Shown here: positions 1 through 8,001 of the stretch, in pieces
Layout of the letters: each line of letters opens with the position of its first letter
Position numbering within the stretch: the stretch's first letter is position 1
Assembly: GCA_003599735.1 (NCBI GenBank)
Contig: QZJI01000004.1
Coordinates: forward strand, 1-45,130
Direction of reading: 5' to 3'
From: Dehalococcoidia bacterium
GTDB taxonomy: Bacteria; Chloroflexota; Dehalococcoidia; UBA2979
DNA: 45,130 nucleotides
Translations under genes and position numbers: made by a program
The notes under the pieces: model-generated
The model's input: only the letters and a program-made list of their open reading frames with translations
What the model was told of the DNA's origin: nothing
Databases searched by the model: none

Positions 1-111
1 GTCCATGTGGCCAGGGCCGGCTTCCCGGTCTACCCCTCGTTCCGGGCCGGCGCCCAGGCCCTGGGCCGCGTCCGGGCGTACTACGAGGAACTCGACGCGC
101 GGACGAAGTAG
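1..111 (+). CDS. 3' end of a probable NDP-forming acyl-CoA synthetase / CoA ligase
   Basis: An open frame enters from the left edge and stops with TAG at 109-111, giving 36 residues. The tail contains GFPVYPSFRAGAQALG, which resembles the C-terminal end of ATP-grasp/CoA-binding acyl-CoA synthetases (ADP-forming acetyl-CoA synthetase family), where a 'G(I/F)PVY..P..A..AL' strand-helix is common. The gene start lies outside the window, so domain content cannot be checked. The assignment rests on this short motif only. It would fit the acyl-CoA chemistry seen elsewhere in the window. The next gene begins about 70 bases downstream on the same strand. Confidence 0.4.
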   Translation, partial: VHVARAGFPVYPSFRAGAQALGRVRAYYEELDARTK

Positions 112-183
112 TTTCAGCCGCCTCCAGAAGCGCGCTGTAAGATGTACTGCGACTCGCAAATCTGCCTACCCACTGGATACCAG

Positions 184-1413
184 ATGGCCGCTGAGGAATC
201 TCCGCGCGTGACGCCGTCCTCGCCTCCGGGCGGGCCGGTCTACCTCGACTCCGCCGCCTCCACGGCCCTCCGTGCCGAGGCGTACCGCGCGATGCTCCCG
301 TTCCTCCAGACGGAGTTCGCCAACCCCTCCGCCCACCACGCCGCGGGCCGCCGCGCGAGCGACGCATTGGAAGACGCCCGTGGCCGTGTCGCGCGCGTGT
401 TCAACGCGGAGCCGGAGGAGGTGGTGTTCACCTCTGGCGGCACGGAGAGCATCAACGCGGCGATCAAGGGTGTCGCGTTCGCGCAGGCGGACGCGGGCGG
501 GGGCCGGCACATCCTGACCACCGCCGTAGAACACCACGCCGTCCTCCATTCCGCGCAGTACCTCGAACGTTTCGGGTTCGAGGTTGAGGAGCTTCCGGTC
601 GACGAATACGGCCGCGTCTCGCCCGAGGAAGTCGCGGCCGCCGTCCGCCCGGACACTGCCCTCGTCTCCGTCGGCTACGCGAACAACGAGGTGGGCACGG
701 TGCAGCCGATCGCGGCGATCGCAGCCGCCGTAGCGGCGCGCGCGTCGGCCCTTGGCCGGCGGATCCCGTTCCACACGGACGCCGTGCAGGCAGCGAGCAC
801 GCTTTCGCTGGACGTGCAGGCGCTCGGCGTCGACCTGCTCTCGCTCTCAGGCCACAAATTCGGCGGGCCGAAGGGGACCGGGCTGCTTTACATGCGTCGA
901 GGCACCCCGTTCTTGGAGTTGCTGTCAGGTGGCGGCCAAGAACGGCAGCGCCGCTCCGGCACCGAGAACGTCCCCGGCAACGTCGGCCTGGCCGTCGCGC
1001 TCGAGTACGCGCAGGCGGAACGGGGTGAGTTCGCGCGCCGCACGGGGGCGCTGCGCGACCGCCTGCTGGCCGCTGTGCTGGAGGCGTGCCCGGACGCCCT
1101 GGTGAACGGCCATCCGACGGAGCGGCTGCCTCATGCGCTCCACGTCTGCTTCTCCGGCCTGGAAGGCGAGGCGCTCGTCGACGAGCTCGACCGTCTGGGC
1201 ATCGAGTCCTCCGCCGGGGCTGCTTGCACCTCGGCCACCTGGGAGCCGTCGCACGTCCTGCTGGCGATGGGCGTCCCGCTGGAACTGGCGATCGGGTCGC
1301 TGCGGATGTCGCTCTGGTCCACCACCACGGCGGAGCAGGTGGACTACGTCTCACGAGTGCTTCCTAGCGCCGTCAGCCGGGTGCGGGAAGCCGCGATCCC
1401 CGCTCCGCGCTAG
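184..1413 (+). CDS. iscS: Cysteine desulfurase (IscS/NifS family)
   Basis: PLP-dependent enzyme that removes sulfur from L-cysteine and passes it to Fe-S scaffolds or thiolation pathways. The 409-residue protein has the family order: VYLDSAAST near residue 19, FTSGGTESIN near 82, the EHHAV histidine near 117, FHTDAVQA near 197, the PLP lysine in SGHKFGGPKG (K225), RSGTEN near 257 and the catalytic loop SSAGAACTSA (C348). The loop is SAGAACTS rather than the usual SGSACTS, but the cysteine is kept. An in-frame ATG at 142 would add 14 residues that do not look like family sequence, so I prefer 184; neither start has a strong ribosome site. A matching IscU scaffold is encoded at 15492-15893. Confidence 0.93.
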   Translation: MAAEESPRVTPSSPPGGPVYLDSAASTALRAEAYRAMLPFLQTEFANPSAHHAAGRRASDALEDARGRVARVFNAEPEEVVFTSGGTESINAAIKGVAFAQADAGGGRHILTTAVEHHAVLHSAQYLERFGFEVEELPVDEYGRVSPEEVAAAVRPDTALVSVGYANNEVGTVQPIAAIAAAVAARASALGRRIPFHTDAVQAASTLSLDVQALGVDLLSLSGHKFGGPKGTGLLYMRRGTPFLELLSGGGQERQRRSGTENVPGNVGLAVALEYAQAERGEFARRTGALRDRLLAAVLEACPDALVNGHPTERLPHALHVCFSGLEGEALVDELDRLGIESSAGAACTSATWEPSHVLLAMGVPLELAIGSLRMSLWSTTTAEQVDYVSRVLPSAVSRVREAAIPAPR

Positions 1414-1458
1414 ATTCGTCGAACCTCACCATTCGTGTAGGCCGATGATCGAGGACGC

Positions 1459-1487
1459 TTTACATAGCGACCCCGACGGGGTAGCGT
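1459..1487 (+). promoter_or_regulatory. Possible promoter for the small HTH gene
   Basis: TTTACA at 1459-1464 and TAGCGT at 1482-1487 are separated by 17 bases, upstream of the ATG at 1518. The -10 matches the consensus at only three positions, so this is a candidate. Confidence 0.25.
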
Positions 1488-1517
1488 CTACACAGTTGAT
1501 CCATTCCTGCCGACGAG

Positions 1518-1745
1518 ATGGACGCAACGGTGCCTGATTCCCCGTTCGATGAGTATCTGGATCTGGTGGAGGCCGCGCGCGAGCTTGGCATCCATCCGCA
1601 GAGTCTGCGCCGCTTGATCAAACAGGGCCGCGTCCCCGCGACTCTGTTCGCGGGCAAATATCTGATCGAGCGCGACAAGCTGGACATGTTCAAGTCTTCG
1701 TACGACCCACGTCCGGGCCGGAAGCCAATCCGCCGGCTTCTGTAG
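1518..1745 (+). CDS. Small helix-turn-helix (excisionase/MerR-like) DNA-binding protein
   Basis: A 75-residue protein. Residues 14-55 (LVEAARELGIHPQSLRRLIK, then a basic turn and GKYLIERDKLDMF) match the winged helix of the excisionase/MerR-like family (HTH_17 type): an 'AA.ELGIHP.SLRR.I..G..PA' recognition helix followed by a short wing. The C-terminal tail is basic (RPGRKPIRRLL). It is a single-gene unit with its own hairpin terminator directly downstream. There is no integrase nearby, so a prophage excisionase role is not supported; a small transcription factor is more likely. Its target is unknown. Confidence 0.75.
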   Translation: MDATVPDSPFDEYLDLVEAARELGIHPQSLRRLIKQGRVPATLFAGKYLIERDKLDMFKSSYDPRPGRKPIRRLL

Positions 1746-1776
1746 GCCGCGTTAGGTCGCGATCAAGTCTGAAGAC

Positions 1777-1812
1777 CGAAGGCCGCGCAGTCAGCGCGGC
1801 CTTCGTCGTGTT
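1777..1812. terminator. Bidirectional hairpin terminator
   Basis: A perfect 12-base stem (1777-1788 with 1794-1805) encloses the 5-base loop AGTCA and is followed by TCGTGTTT. It lies between the converging HTH gene and lipoprotein gene. Confidence 0.8.
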
Positions 1813-1828
1813 TCCGCACACACCGAGG

Positions 1829-2602
1829 TTAGATCGGCGGTTCCACGCTGTTTGAAGTGGCGTCGATGTCAGAGACCTGCACGTCTACGTGCAGGACCTC
1901 TTTTTGCTGGGCGTTCTTTCCGGTGATGAGGACACGGAGCAGAACCCCGCGATCCTCCGCGAACCAGACATCGGCCTGTGTCTTCACGTCCGCCGCGGAT
2001 TCAGGGACGGCGCTCTGTGTGCCGAAGACCTCTTCGAACGCCTGGCGGTCGAAGAGGTAGTGCCGTGCGGTCACGCCACCGAGCGACTCCTTCGTGAACG
2101 CCCGTCCCTCCAGCCGTTGCGTCAGTTGCTCGGAGGTTGGTCCGGCCGGCCCGGAGAACAACCCCTGCGGGCTGAAGTCGGAGGTGGCGAGGAGCGAGGC
2201 TGTCCCCGTGATTCCGCGTTGCCACTGGCCCTGCGGTTCCCGGCTCCATTGATCCTTCGCGATGCTGACCGTTTCCAGATTGGCCTTGAGGAACCCGAGG
2301 TCGGCCTCGATTTTCGACTGTTGCCGGTCCGGGTTGACGCGCGTGCCATTCGCCTTGATGCGGAACGTGCCGCCCTGCAGCAGCGCCTGCGCCGTCTGCT
2401 GATCCAGGGCCTCCGCTGAGACGAGGATGTCGGACGAGAAGCGGTACGACTTCAGCGTGTCGAGGGAGGTCACCTTGAACGCGGCTGGAGTCGGTGTCGC
2501 CTTCGACTTTGATCCGCCCTTGCACCCGGCAACCGTCAGCAGCGAGGCGGCAAGGAAGAGCACGCCCAACAGGGCGAGGGGGGATGCTTGCGATCGCTTC
2601 AT
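1829..2602 (-). CDS. LppX/LprAFG-like lipoprotein
   Basis: Predicted secreted lipoprotein of 257 residues. The N-terminus is a lipoprotein signal peptide (MKRS, a hydrophobic stretch at 9-25, lipobox VAGC with C27 as the lipidated residue), followed by a Lys/Ser/Thr-rich linker. The mature part looks like the LppX_LprAFG fold: 'TLKSYRFSSDILVS' near the start, alternating strands, and a 'QADVWFAEDRGVLLRV' strand near the end. Family members bind or carry lipids at the cell surface; the ligand here is unknown. The start at 2602 is chosen because GGAGGT lies just upstream and the signal peptide begins there. It is divergent from the MBL-fold gene, with about 100 bases between them. Confidence 0.75.
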   Translation of the reverse strand: MKRSQASPLALLGVLFLAASLLTVAGCKGGSKSKATPTPAAFKVTSLDTLKSYRFSSDILVSAEALDQQTAQALLQGGTFRIKANGTRVNPDRQQSKIEADLGFLKANLETVSIAKDQWSREPQGQWQRGITGTASLLATSDFSPQGLFSGPAGPTSEQLTQRLEGRAFTKESLGGVTARHYLFDRQAFEEVFGTQSAVPESAADVKTQADVWFAEDRGVLLRVLITGKNAQQKEVLHVDVQVSDIDATSNSVEPPI

Positions 2603-2705
2603 GAAACCTCCGTTGCCGTGGTGCGGCGTGACCACCGTCGCGGATCGGCGGGACGGCGTCAACGCGGGCTTGCCCGTCGTACTGGCCACCCCTGAGGATG
2701 ATGTG

Positions 2706-3452
2706 ATGTCATCACTTCCCGAAGTCGCGCCCGGCGTCCACCACATGATGGACGGCGCATGGTGGTTCTCTGGCATCCGCGGCGCGAACGTCTATCTGTT
2801 GCGGCTGCCATCCAGGGCGCATGTGCTGGTGGACGCCGGGATGCCCGGCTCGGACGCCGTGATCCTCCAGCGCCTGGCGGCGATCGGTATCACGCATGTG
2901 GAGGCCATCCTCCTGACGCACCGGCATATCGACCACGCCGGCGGCGCGGGCCGTCTGCGCGAGGCGCTGGGTGCGCGCGTAGTCGCGGGCGCGGGCGATG
3001 TCGTCGATGGGAGGATGCGCGGTGACCGCCGCATCCAGTCCGTTTCGTGTCCGGTCGACCTCGTCTTGCCGCCCGAGGAGTGCGAGCCGCTGCCAGGGCT
3101 GCTGGCGATCCCCACGCCGGGCCACACCGCTGGTTCCACGGTATATGTGGTCCCTGCGCTCGACCTGTGGTGCGTCGGTGACATCGCCTTGCACTCGGGC
3201 GACCGGATGAGTCGCCCGCTGCCACCATCGAACCAGGACACGCCGGCGCAGGAACGCGCGCTCCAAACGCTGGCTGTCCGCTGTGGCGCGAACGGCGCGC
3301 CTGGCCATGGTGATCCGGTGCTCGGCGGCTTTGGCGACCTGGTCCGCGTGCTGGCGGCACGGCCTCCGGCGCGGGGCCCGTGGTGGCTGCGCGTGATCCT
3401 GAACCCGCGGGCGATGGCACGCTTCATCCGCCGTCAGGCGGGACGTCGCTAG
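2706..3452 (+). CDS. Metallo-beta-lactamase fold hydrolase
   Basis: A 248-residue MBL-fold protein. The zinc-binding signature is LTHRHIDHAGG (HxHxDH) near residue 65; further metal ligands are expected at PTPGHTAGS (His) and the VGDIALHSGD aspartate, and a late histidine in APGHGDP. This arrangement matches the glyoxalase II-like/general MBL hydrolase family. The substrate cannot be read from sequence. The ATG at 2706 follows a GAGGA ribosome site; an adjacent GTG at 2703 is an alternative. The stop codon shares the palindrome CTAG (3449-3452) with the stop codon of the opposing pyrE gene. Confidence 0.88.
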   Translation: MSSLPEVAPGVHHMMDGAWWFSGIRGANVYLLRLPSRAHVLVDAGMPGSDAVILQRLAAIGITHVEAILLTHRHIDHAGGAGRLREALGARVVAGAGDVVDGRMRGDRRIQSVSCPVDLVLPPEECEPLPGLLAIPTPGHTAGSTVYVVPALDLWCVGDIALHSGDRMSRPLPPSNQDTPAQERALQTLAVRCGANGAPGHGDPVLGGFGDLVRVLAARPPARGPWWLRVILNPRAMARFIRRQAGRR

Positions 3453-4135
3453 TCGAACTCGGAGCGCGGCTCGCCCTCGCGCCGGAGGTAGGCCATCGCG
3501 CGGTCGAAGTCGCCCTCGCGGAGCAACTTAGCGGAGTCGAGGTAGGTCAGGACGACCGCCAGCGACAGGAGCGAGTGCATCCGCACGCCCGTCGCCTCTA
3601 ACCGGCGTGCCGCGCCCTGCTCGCGGTCGAGCAGCACCACCGCGTCCGAGACCAGCAGTCCGGCGTTGCGCAGCTCCTCGGCAGTGGTGACCAGCGACCC
3701 GCCGCCGGCCGCGAGATCGTCCACGATCAGGACGCGCATCCCTGGACGGTAGATCCCCTCGATTTGCGGCGTCACAGACTCCTCAGCCCCTTGCGGGGGG
3801 CGGATGTAGAGCAGGGGCTTCTCCATCTGGAGCGCGAGCGCCGTGGCAACGTGCAGACCGCCGATGGGCACGCCCGCGATGGCGTCGAACGGGTCGACCG
3901 TCCGCTGTCTCTTCAACATTTCTAATTCCAGTTCGTCCTGGATCAGGCGCGCCGTGCGCTTCAGCGCGTCCGGGCGGGAGATGAGCAGCTTCGCGTTCAC
4001 GTAGACCGGCGAGTTGCGCACGGTGCGGCCGAGGCTGAAATCGCCGAATTGGATCGCGCCGATCCGCCACAGCGTGTCAGCCAGCCAGAGCCGCCCCTGC
4101 GGATCCATCCGCCCAGCCGGGTCGCGCGAGGTCAT
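3449..4135 (-). CDS. pyrE: Orotate phosphoribosyltransferase-like protein (PyrE)
   Basis: Type I phosphoribosyltransferase that would convert orotate plus PRPP to OMP in pyrimidine synthesis. The 228-residue protein has an OPRT-type N-terminal region (FSLGRTVRNSPVYVNAKLL), the segment DAIAGVPIGGLHVATALA, and the PRPP loop VLIVDDLAAGGGSL near residue 134. The usual OPRT loop reads VEDV.TTGGS, so this is a somewhat altered version that keeps the paired aspartates and the GGGS turn. It is the last gene of a three-gene set with 4-base ATGA overlaps (DUF429, hydroxyacid dehydrogenase, pyrE), implying translational coupling. Another PRTase of the same fold is possible but less likely. Confidence 0.82.
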   Translation of the reverse strand: MTSRDPAGRMDPQGRLWLADTLWRIGAIQFGDFSLGRTVRNSPVYVNAKLLISRPDALKRTARLIQDELELEMLKRQRTVDPFDAIAGVPIGGLHVATALALQMEKPLLYIRPPQGAEESVTPQIEGIYRPGMRVLIVDDLAAGGGSLVTTAEELRNAGLLVSDAVVLLDREQGAARRLEATGVRMHSLLSLAVVLTYLDSAKLLREGDFDRAMAYLRREGEPRSEFD

Positions 4136-5133
4136 GCGCGCCTCCGTCCCGCCGCCAGCGCTTCCGGGTTCACCGCGTTTGAAGGTACGCGGCCTTCTAG
4201 CCCCGCCAGTAACCCCTCTACCGCGAGGTGCGCCATGGCCGTGCGTGTTTCCAGCGTGGCGCTGCCCAGGTGAGGAGCGACCACGAGATGTGGGGCGGCG
4301 AGGAGAGGATCGTCCGCGGGGATCGGTTCTGGCGTCATCACGTCGAGGCCCGCGCCAGCGATCTGGCCGGAGCGGAGCGCCTCAAGCAGCGCCGCCTGGT
4401 CGACGACACCGCCGCGTGTGGTGTTCACGAAGATCGCGTCCGGGCGCATGCTCGCGAAGAATGCGGCGTCGCACATCCGCTCGGTCTCGGGGGTGAGAGG
4501 GACGTGCATGCTGACATACTCGCTGCGCGCGAGCAGATCGTCGAGCGGGACGAAGGCGCCGGGGAAGTCCGTCACGGGGCGGCGGCCGCTGTAGAGCACC
4601 CTCATCCCGAAGCCCTGCGCCCGCTGGGCCACGGCGCGGCCGATGCGTCCCGGCCCCACGATGCCCAGGGTCGCACCACTCACCCGATGCCCCAGGAGCC
4701 AGGTGGGGTGCCACGGGCCCCATTCGCCCCCTCGGAGCGCACGGTCGCCTTCAGGGAGGCGTCGCGCGGCCGCGAGCAGTAACGCCCATGCCATGTCCGC
4801 AGTGGCTTCTGTGAGCACGCCCGGCGTATTGGTCACCAGCACACCGCGTGCCGTGCAGGCGGGGACATCGACGTTGTCGTAGCCGACAGCCATGTTCGCC
4901 ACCACACGGAGGCGCGGTATGGCGTCCAGCAGCGCGCGGTCGACCCGTTCGGTGAGCATGGTGAGGAGCCCGTCACAACCGGCGGCGCGCGCACGCAGCA
5001 CCTCCGTCGTGGGGGGCGATCCCGCCTCCCACACGTCGATGTCCGCGTGCGCACGCAGTACGGCAAGCGGTGCGCCGGGTGCCTCGCCGCCGGGGAGCAT
5101 GCGCGAGATGAAGAGGCGATGGCGGTCGCTCAT
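4132..5133 (-). CDS. D-2-hydroxyacid dehydrogenase (glyoxylate/hydroxypyruvate reductase type)
   Basis: NAD(P)H-dependent reductase of 333 residues. The Rossmann motif GIVGPGRIGRAVAQ is followed by the catalytic set of this family: Arg in NTTRGGVVDQ, Glu in MTPEPIP and His in VVAPHLGSAT. The N-terminal substrate domain (VVANMAVGYDNVDV) matches GyaR/GRHPR-type enzymes acting on glyoxylate or hydroxypyruvate. The chosen ATG at 5133 overlaps the upstream DUF429 stop as ATGA; its own stop overlaps the pyrE start in the same way. A role in glyoxylate clearance would fit the 2-hydroxyacyl-CoA lyase at 42574, but that link is inference. Confidence 0.9.
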   Translation of the reverse strand: MSDRHRLFISRMLPGGEAPGAPLAVLRAHADIDVWEAGSPPTTEVLRARAAGCDGLLTMLTERVDRALLDAIPRLRVVANMAVGYDNVDVPACTARGVLVTNTPGVLTEATADMAWALLLAAARRLPEGDRALRGGEWGPWHPTWLLGHRVSGATLGIVGPGRIGRAVAQRAQGFGMRVLYSGRRPVTDFPGAFVPLDDLLARSEYVSMHVPLTPETERMCDAAFFASMRPDAIFVNTTRGGVVDQAALLEALRSGQIAGAGLDVMTPEPIPADDPLLAAPHLVVAPHLGSATLETRTAMAHLAVEGLLAGLEGRVPSNAVNPEALAAGRRRA

Positions 5134-5849
5134 CGCGTGATTGTACGGGCGGGTGTCCGCGATCCGCCGATGACCGGGTTCGTCCAACGACGCGAACGTT
5201 TCGGCAACACGAGGGGCACTGGGATGTCCGACCCCATCACCTCCGTGCGCCGTACGAGGTGGAGCCAGCCCGTGAGGGCGCAGGTCACCGCGTCCAATTC
5301 GTCGTGCGTGACCCGCCGGCGAGGGAGGCCGCGCACCCCGGCGCGGAAGAGTCCGCGGCGCAGTCCTTCCAGACCGGCGCCCTTGCGGGGGATACCCAGC
5401 ACGTCCTGCGTCATCCCGGGGTAGACCTCGATGACCGTATGTCTGTCCTCCTGCAACCGTTCGCGCAGCGCGATCCCGCGCAGCGTGAGGCGCACCATGG
5501 AGGGGAGCAGCGCGGGGAACGGGCGGTAGCCCTCCCGCGCGGCGATCCGGTCGACCGCGCGCATGATCCCGGCGGAGGCGCACTCGCAGTCGCGCTCCGC
5601 GCAGTGGCGGCCTTCCGGCAGGGCGAGTGGCGCGTCGATGGCGATCAATGTGGGGCGGTGGGCCGCGACGGCTTCAAGGATCGCCTCGTCCGTCCGGACC
5701 ACGCGCAGGTCCAGCAGGCGGCCGTCCCGGTCCATCGCGGCGAGTCCTGTGGGGTAGCGCGGCCCGCTGCGCAGGTCGAGGCCGAGCACGATGCGGGCGC
5801 CACCGGGGCGCGGTGGGCGGGTGGCCGAAGGGGCCTCTACACTTGTCAT
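5130..5849 (-). CDS. DUF429 family protein (predicted RNase H-like nuclease)
   Basis: A 239-residue protein of the DUF429 family. Features: an acidic strand near the N-terminus (IVLGLDLRSGPRYPTGLAAM), a second acidic strand LIAIDAPLALPEG, a Cys-containing segment HCAERDCECASAGI, VIEVYPGM in the middle, and the late THDELDAVTCALTGWL helix. The family is predicted to have an RNase H-like fold with these acidic residues as metal ligands; no activity is established. It opens the three-gene operon and is coupled by ATGA overlap to the dehydrogenase gene. An AAGGA ribosome site lies upstream of ATG 5849. Confidence 0.8.
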   Translation of the reverse strand: MTSVEAPSATRPPRPGGARIVLGLDLRSGPRYPTGLAAMDRDGRLLDLRVVRTDEAILEAVAAHRPTLIAIDAPLALPEGRHCAERDCECASAGIMRAVDRIAAREGYRPFPALLPSMVRLTLRGIALRERLQEDRHTVIEVYPGMTQDVLGIPRKGAGLEGLRRGLFRAGVRGLPRRRVTHDELDAVTCALTGWLHLVRRTEVMGSDIPVPLVLPKRSRRWTNPVIGGSRTPARTITR

Positions 5850-5936
5850 GCGCCCGTCCTTACCTGTGGACTACGCGCGCTGGTCGCGTCTGGGTGCGCG
5901 TCAGCATATCGAGCACCGCACTGGCTGGAGGATTCC

Positions 5937-6278
5937 ATGGCTGAGAAGCGCCCGGGCGAGCCGTTCTCGCGGATCGATGTCCATGAAGCGAAGCGGATGA
6001 TTGACGCGGGCAACGTCCAGGTCATCGACAGCCGGGAGCCGCACGAGCACGAAGACGGGCACGTCCCCGGTTCTCTTCAGATCCAGCACATGGCTACGCT
6101 GGTCCACGCCGACAAGCTGGCGAAGGACCGTCCGATCCTGTTCATCTGCAAGAGCGGAGCGCGTTCCGCGGTGGCCGCGGAGTTCGCCGCTGCCCTCGGC
6201 CTGACCGATCTTTACAACGTTGAGGGCGGCCACGACGCGTGGGTGAAGGCTGGTTACCCGATGGAATCCGGGCGCTAA
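5937..6278 (+). CDS. Rhodanese-like sulfurtransferase
   Basis: Single-domain rhodanese of 113 residues. The CH2A-type region VIDSREPHEHEDGHVPGSLQI and the active-site loop FICKSGARS, with the sulfur-carrying cysteine, are intact; NVEGGHDAW is the usual C-terminal motif. Such small cytoplasmic rhodaneses carry sulfane sulfur as a cysteine persulfide. The start ATG at 5937 follows a clear GGAGG, five bases upstream. Its stop codon overlaps the stop of the opposing sensor-kinase gene by three bases. No operon partner is seen, but it fits with the cysteine desulfurase earlier in the window. Confidence 0.92.
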   Translation: MAEKRPGEPFSRIDVHEAKRMIDAGNVQVIDSREPHEHEDGHVPGSLQIQHMATLVHADKLAKDRPILFICKSGARSAVAAEFAAALGLTDLYNVEGGHDAWVKAGYPMESGR

Positions 6279-7873
6279 CGGCCCGCAGGGCCGCGGCCTA
6301 ACAGGTCGCGGACCGCTGACAGCAACGTCTCCACGTCGAACGGTTTTTGCAGGTATCGGGTGGTCACGCCCGGCGGCAGGGCCGCGCGTTCGGCCTCGAT
6401 GTCGTTGGTGACGAAGATGAGCCGGTCGCTCAGTTCGCGGGTGTGGGCGGCGATCCATGCGGCCAGCGCAGCGATGTCCATCCCGCGAAGCGGGTGGTTG
6501 GCGATCACGGCGTCGTAGTTGCCCCCGCGCAGATACTCCACACCCTGGGCGGCGTCCGGAGCGGTCGTGACGTCATACCCAGCGTTGGACAGCGCCTCGG
6601 ACGTCAACAGACGGATCGCCGGGTCGCTATCGACGACCAGAAGCCGGCCCATCGCGGCTGGGCGCGTGACGCCACCCGGCTCGTGCGCTTCCGGAGTCCG
6701 GGCGACCGTCCGCAGTGGTGGCTCCGGGACCAGCGGCAACTGCACGCCGGCCGGTGGCTTGAGCGGTTCCGGCTCCTGGCGAGCGAACTGCAGCAGGTTT
6801 CGCATGATCCGTGCGGCACGCTGTGACTCTTCCTCGATCGTGCGCAGCGCGTGCTCTCGATCCGCCCCTTCGAGGGAATCCAGAATCTGCGCGTATCCAA
6901 GGATCGAGGTCAGCGGATTGTTCAGTTCATGGGCAGCCCCGGCGACAAGGTCGCCCAACGCGTCGAAACGCGCTACGGCATCAGTGTCTTGCCCCGGCAG
7001 GTGGCCTATCGCGTCTGTGGCAGTCAGCGGGCCGCGTAGCCGGACGCCTAGCCTGCGCAGTGTCCGCTCGGCGAGCCAGCCGTCCGCGGCGGTGAACGCG
7101 CGGGTGCCGCGCCGGTAAAGCAGCGCGATCCCGGCGACCTCCGCGTGGTCGAAGAGCGGGATGTGGACGCGGGAGCGCAGTCCAAACGCGGGCAGCCGGC
7201 CAAGGGGCGTACGGGCGGGGGCGTCCGCGGATGCGACGCTCAGGTCGCCCTCCAGCGCCGGCTCGCCACGTTCCCGGACGAGCACCTCGTCGTCGTCGAG
7301 CTGCGTCCAGGTGTCTCCCGCGGCGACGCCAGCCATCGGGGACGGGTAGGCGGCGACAACGGTGGCGCCGCCGCCCACGAACCGGATGACGCAGGCGAAG
7401 TCGAATGGCACCGCCGTGTCCAGCGCCTGCAGAACCGCACGGGCGGCCGCGTGGGGGGAGTCGCTGTCCTCCAGCGCGTCGGCCGCCGCGAGAGGGGCCT
7501 GAGGGGATACGGGGGTCACCACGCTGGCCACCTCTGGCTCCGCCTGGCTGGCCGGCGTGGACAGGCGGATCGCCCAGCCTTCGCCACTGACCAACCCGAC
7601 CACCTCCACGGAGAGCGTAGCCGTGAGGCTCGCAACCTCGAAGCGGAGGATGCCACCCCAGGTGGAGCCAGGGCCGGGCCAGGGGTCCGGCCAGCCCGCG
7701 CGGTCGCTACGGGCGAGCAGGGAACGCGGGTCGCGGCCCAGCACGGTGCCGGTCTCCGAGAGCCCCAAGAGCGCGCACGCTGCCGCGTCCGCCCGACGGA
7801 TGCTCCCGCCGGCGTCGACCAGCAGCCACCCAGGCGGCGGCATGTCTGTCGGACGCGGAGCGCCATTCGGCAC
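6275..7873 (-). CDS. Degenerate hybrid sensor protein: PAS-like, GAF, HisKA, pseudo-receiver
   Basis: A 532-residue protein from GTG 7873 (GAAGGAG just upstream; a TTG 13 codons earlier is weaker). Domains in order: PAS-like (about 12-107), GAF (about 127-277), a HisKA dimerisation helix pair with the phospho-acceptor in GAAHELNNPLTSILGYAQIL (H315), a Pro-rich linker (370-405), and a receiver-like domain (409-527). Two things are missing. No HATPase_c domain lies between HisKA and the receiver, only about 40 residues of linker. In the receiver the phospho-acceptor position reads AVIANHPLRGMD, placing Asn459 where Asp is expected, and the acidic pair reads VDSD instead of VDDD; the lysine in LQKPF is kept. 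It probably acts as a dimerisation or partner-binding scaffold or needs a separate ATPase subunit. Confidence 0.82.
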   Translation of the reverse strand: MPNGAPRPTDMPPPGWLLVDAGGSIRRADAAACALLGLSETGTVLGRDPRSLLARSDRAGWPDPWPGPGSTWGGILRFEVASLTATLSVEVVGLVSGEGWAIRLSTPASQAEPEVASVVTPVSPQAPLAAADALEDSDSPHAAARAVLQALDTAVPFDFACVIRFVGGGATVVAAYPSPMAGVAAGDTWTQLDDDEVLVRERGEPALEGDLSVASADAPARTPLGRLPAFGLRSRVHIPLFDHAEVAGIALLYRRGTRAFTAADGWLAERTLRRLGVRLRGPLTATDAIGHLPGQDTDAVARFDALGDLVAGAAHELNNPLTSILGYAQILDSLEGADREHALRTIEEESQRAARIMRNLLQFARQEPEPLKPPAGVQLPLVPEPPLRTVARTPEAHEPGGVTRPAAMGRLLVVDSDPAIRLLTSEALSNAGYDVTTAPDAAQGVEYLRGGNYDAVIANHPLRGMDIAALAAWIAAHTRELSDRLIFVTNDIEAERAALPPGVTTRYLQKPFDVETLLSAVRDLLGRGPAGR

Positions 7874-7970
7874 ACATGCTCCTTCCGCGGGGAGGGAATC
7901 CTCGCGTGTCAAATCGTCGGCTCAGACCGCGTGGTCATGCTCCGGGGAAACCCCCTGTTCTGCCAGAGGT

Positions 7971-7993
7971 TTGTCCACGGGTCGTGTGGATAA
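7971..7993. promoter_or_regulatory. Pair of inverted DnaA-box-like sites
   Basis: TGTGGATAA at 7985-7993 is the exact reverse complement of the DnaA box TTATCCACA. TTGTCCACG at 7971-7979 matches it at seven of nine positions in the opposite orientation. Both lie in the 128-base gap upstream of the sensor gene. Whether DnaA binds here is unknown. Confidence 0.4.
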
Positions 7994-8001
7994 GAATCGG
8001 C

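Noticed and set aside
1518-1745. Phage excisionase
   Set aside because: No integrase, attachment site or other phage gene is present.
7921-8001. Possible replication origin because of the DnaA-box pair
   Set aside because: Only two boxes, no AT-rich unwinding region and no dnaA, dnaN or gyrase genes nearby.
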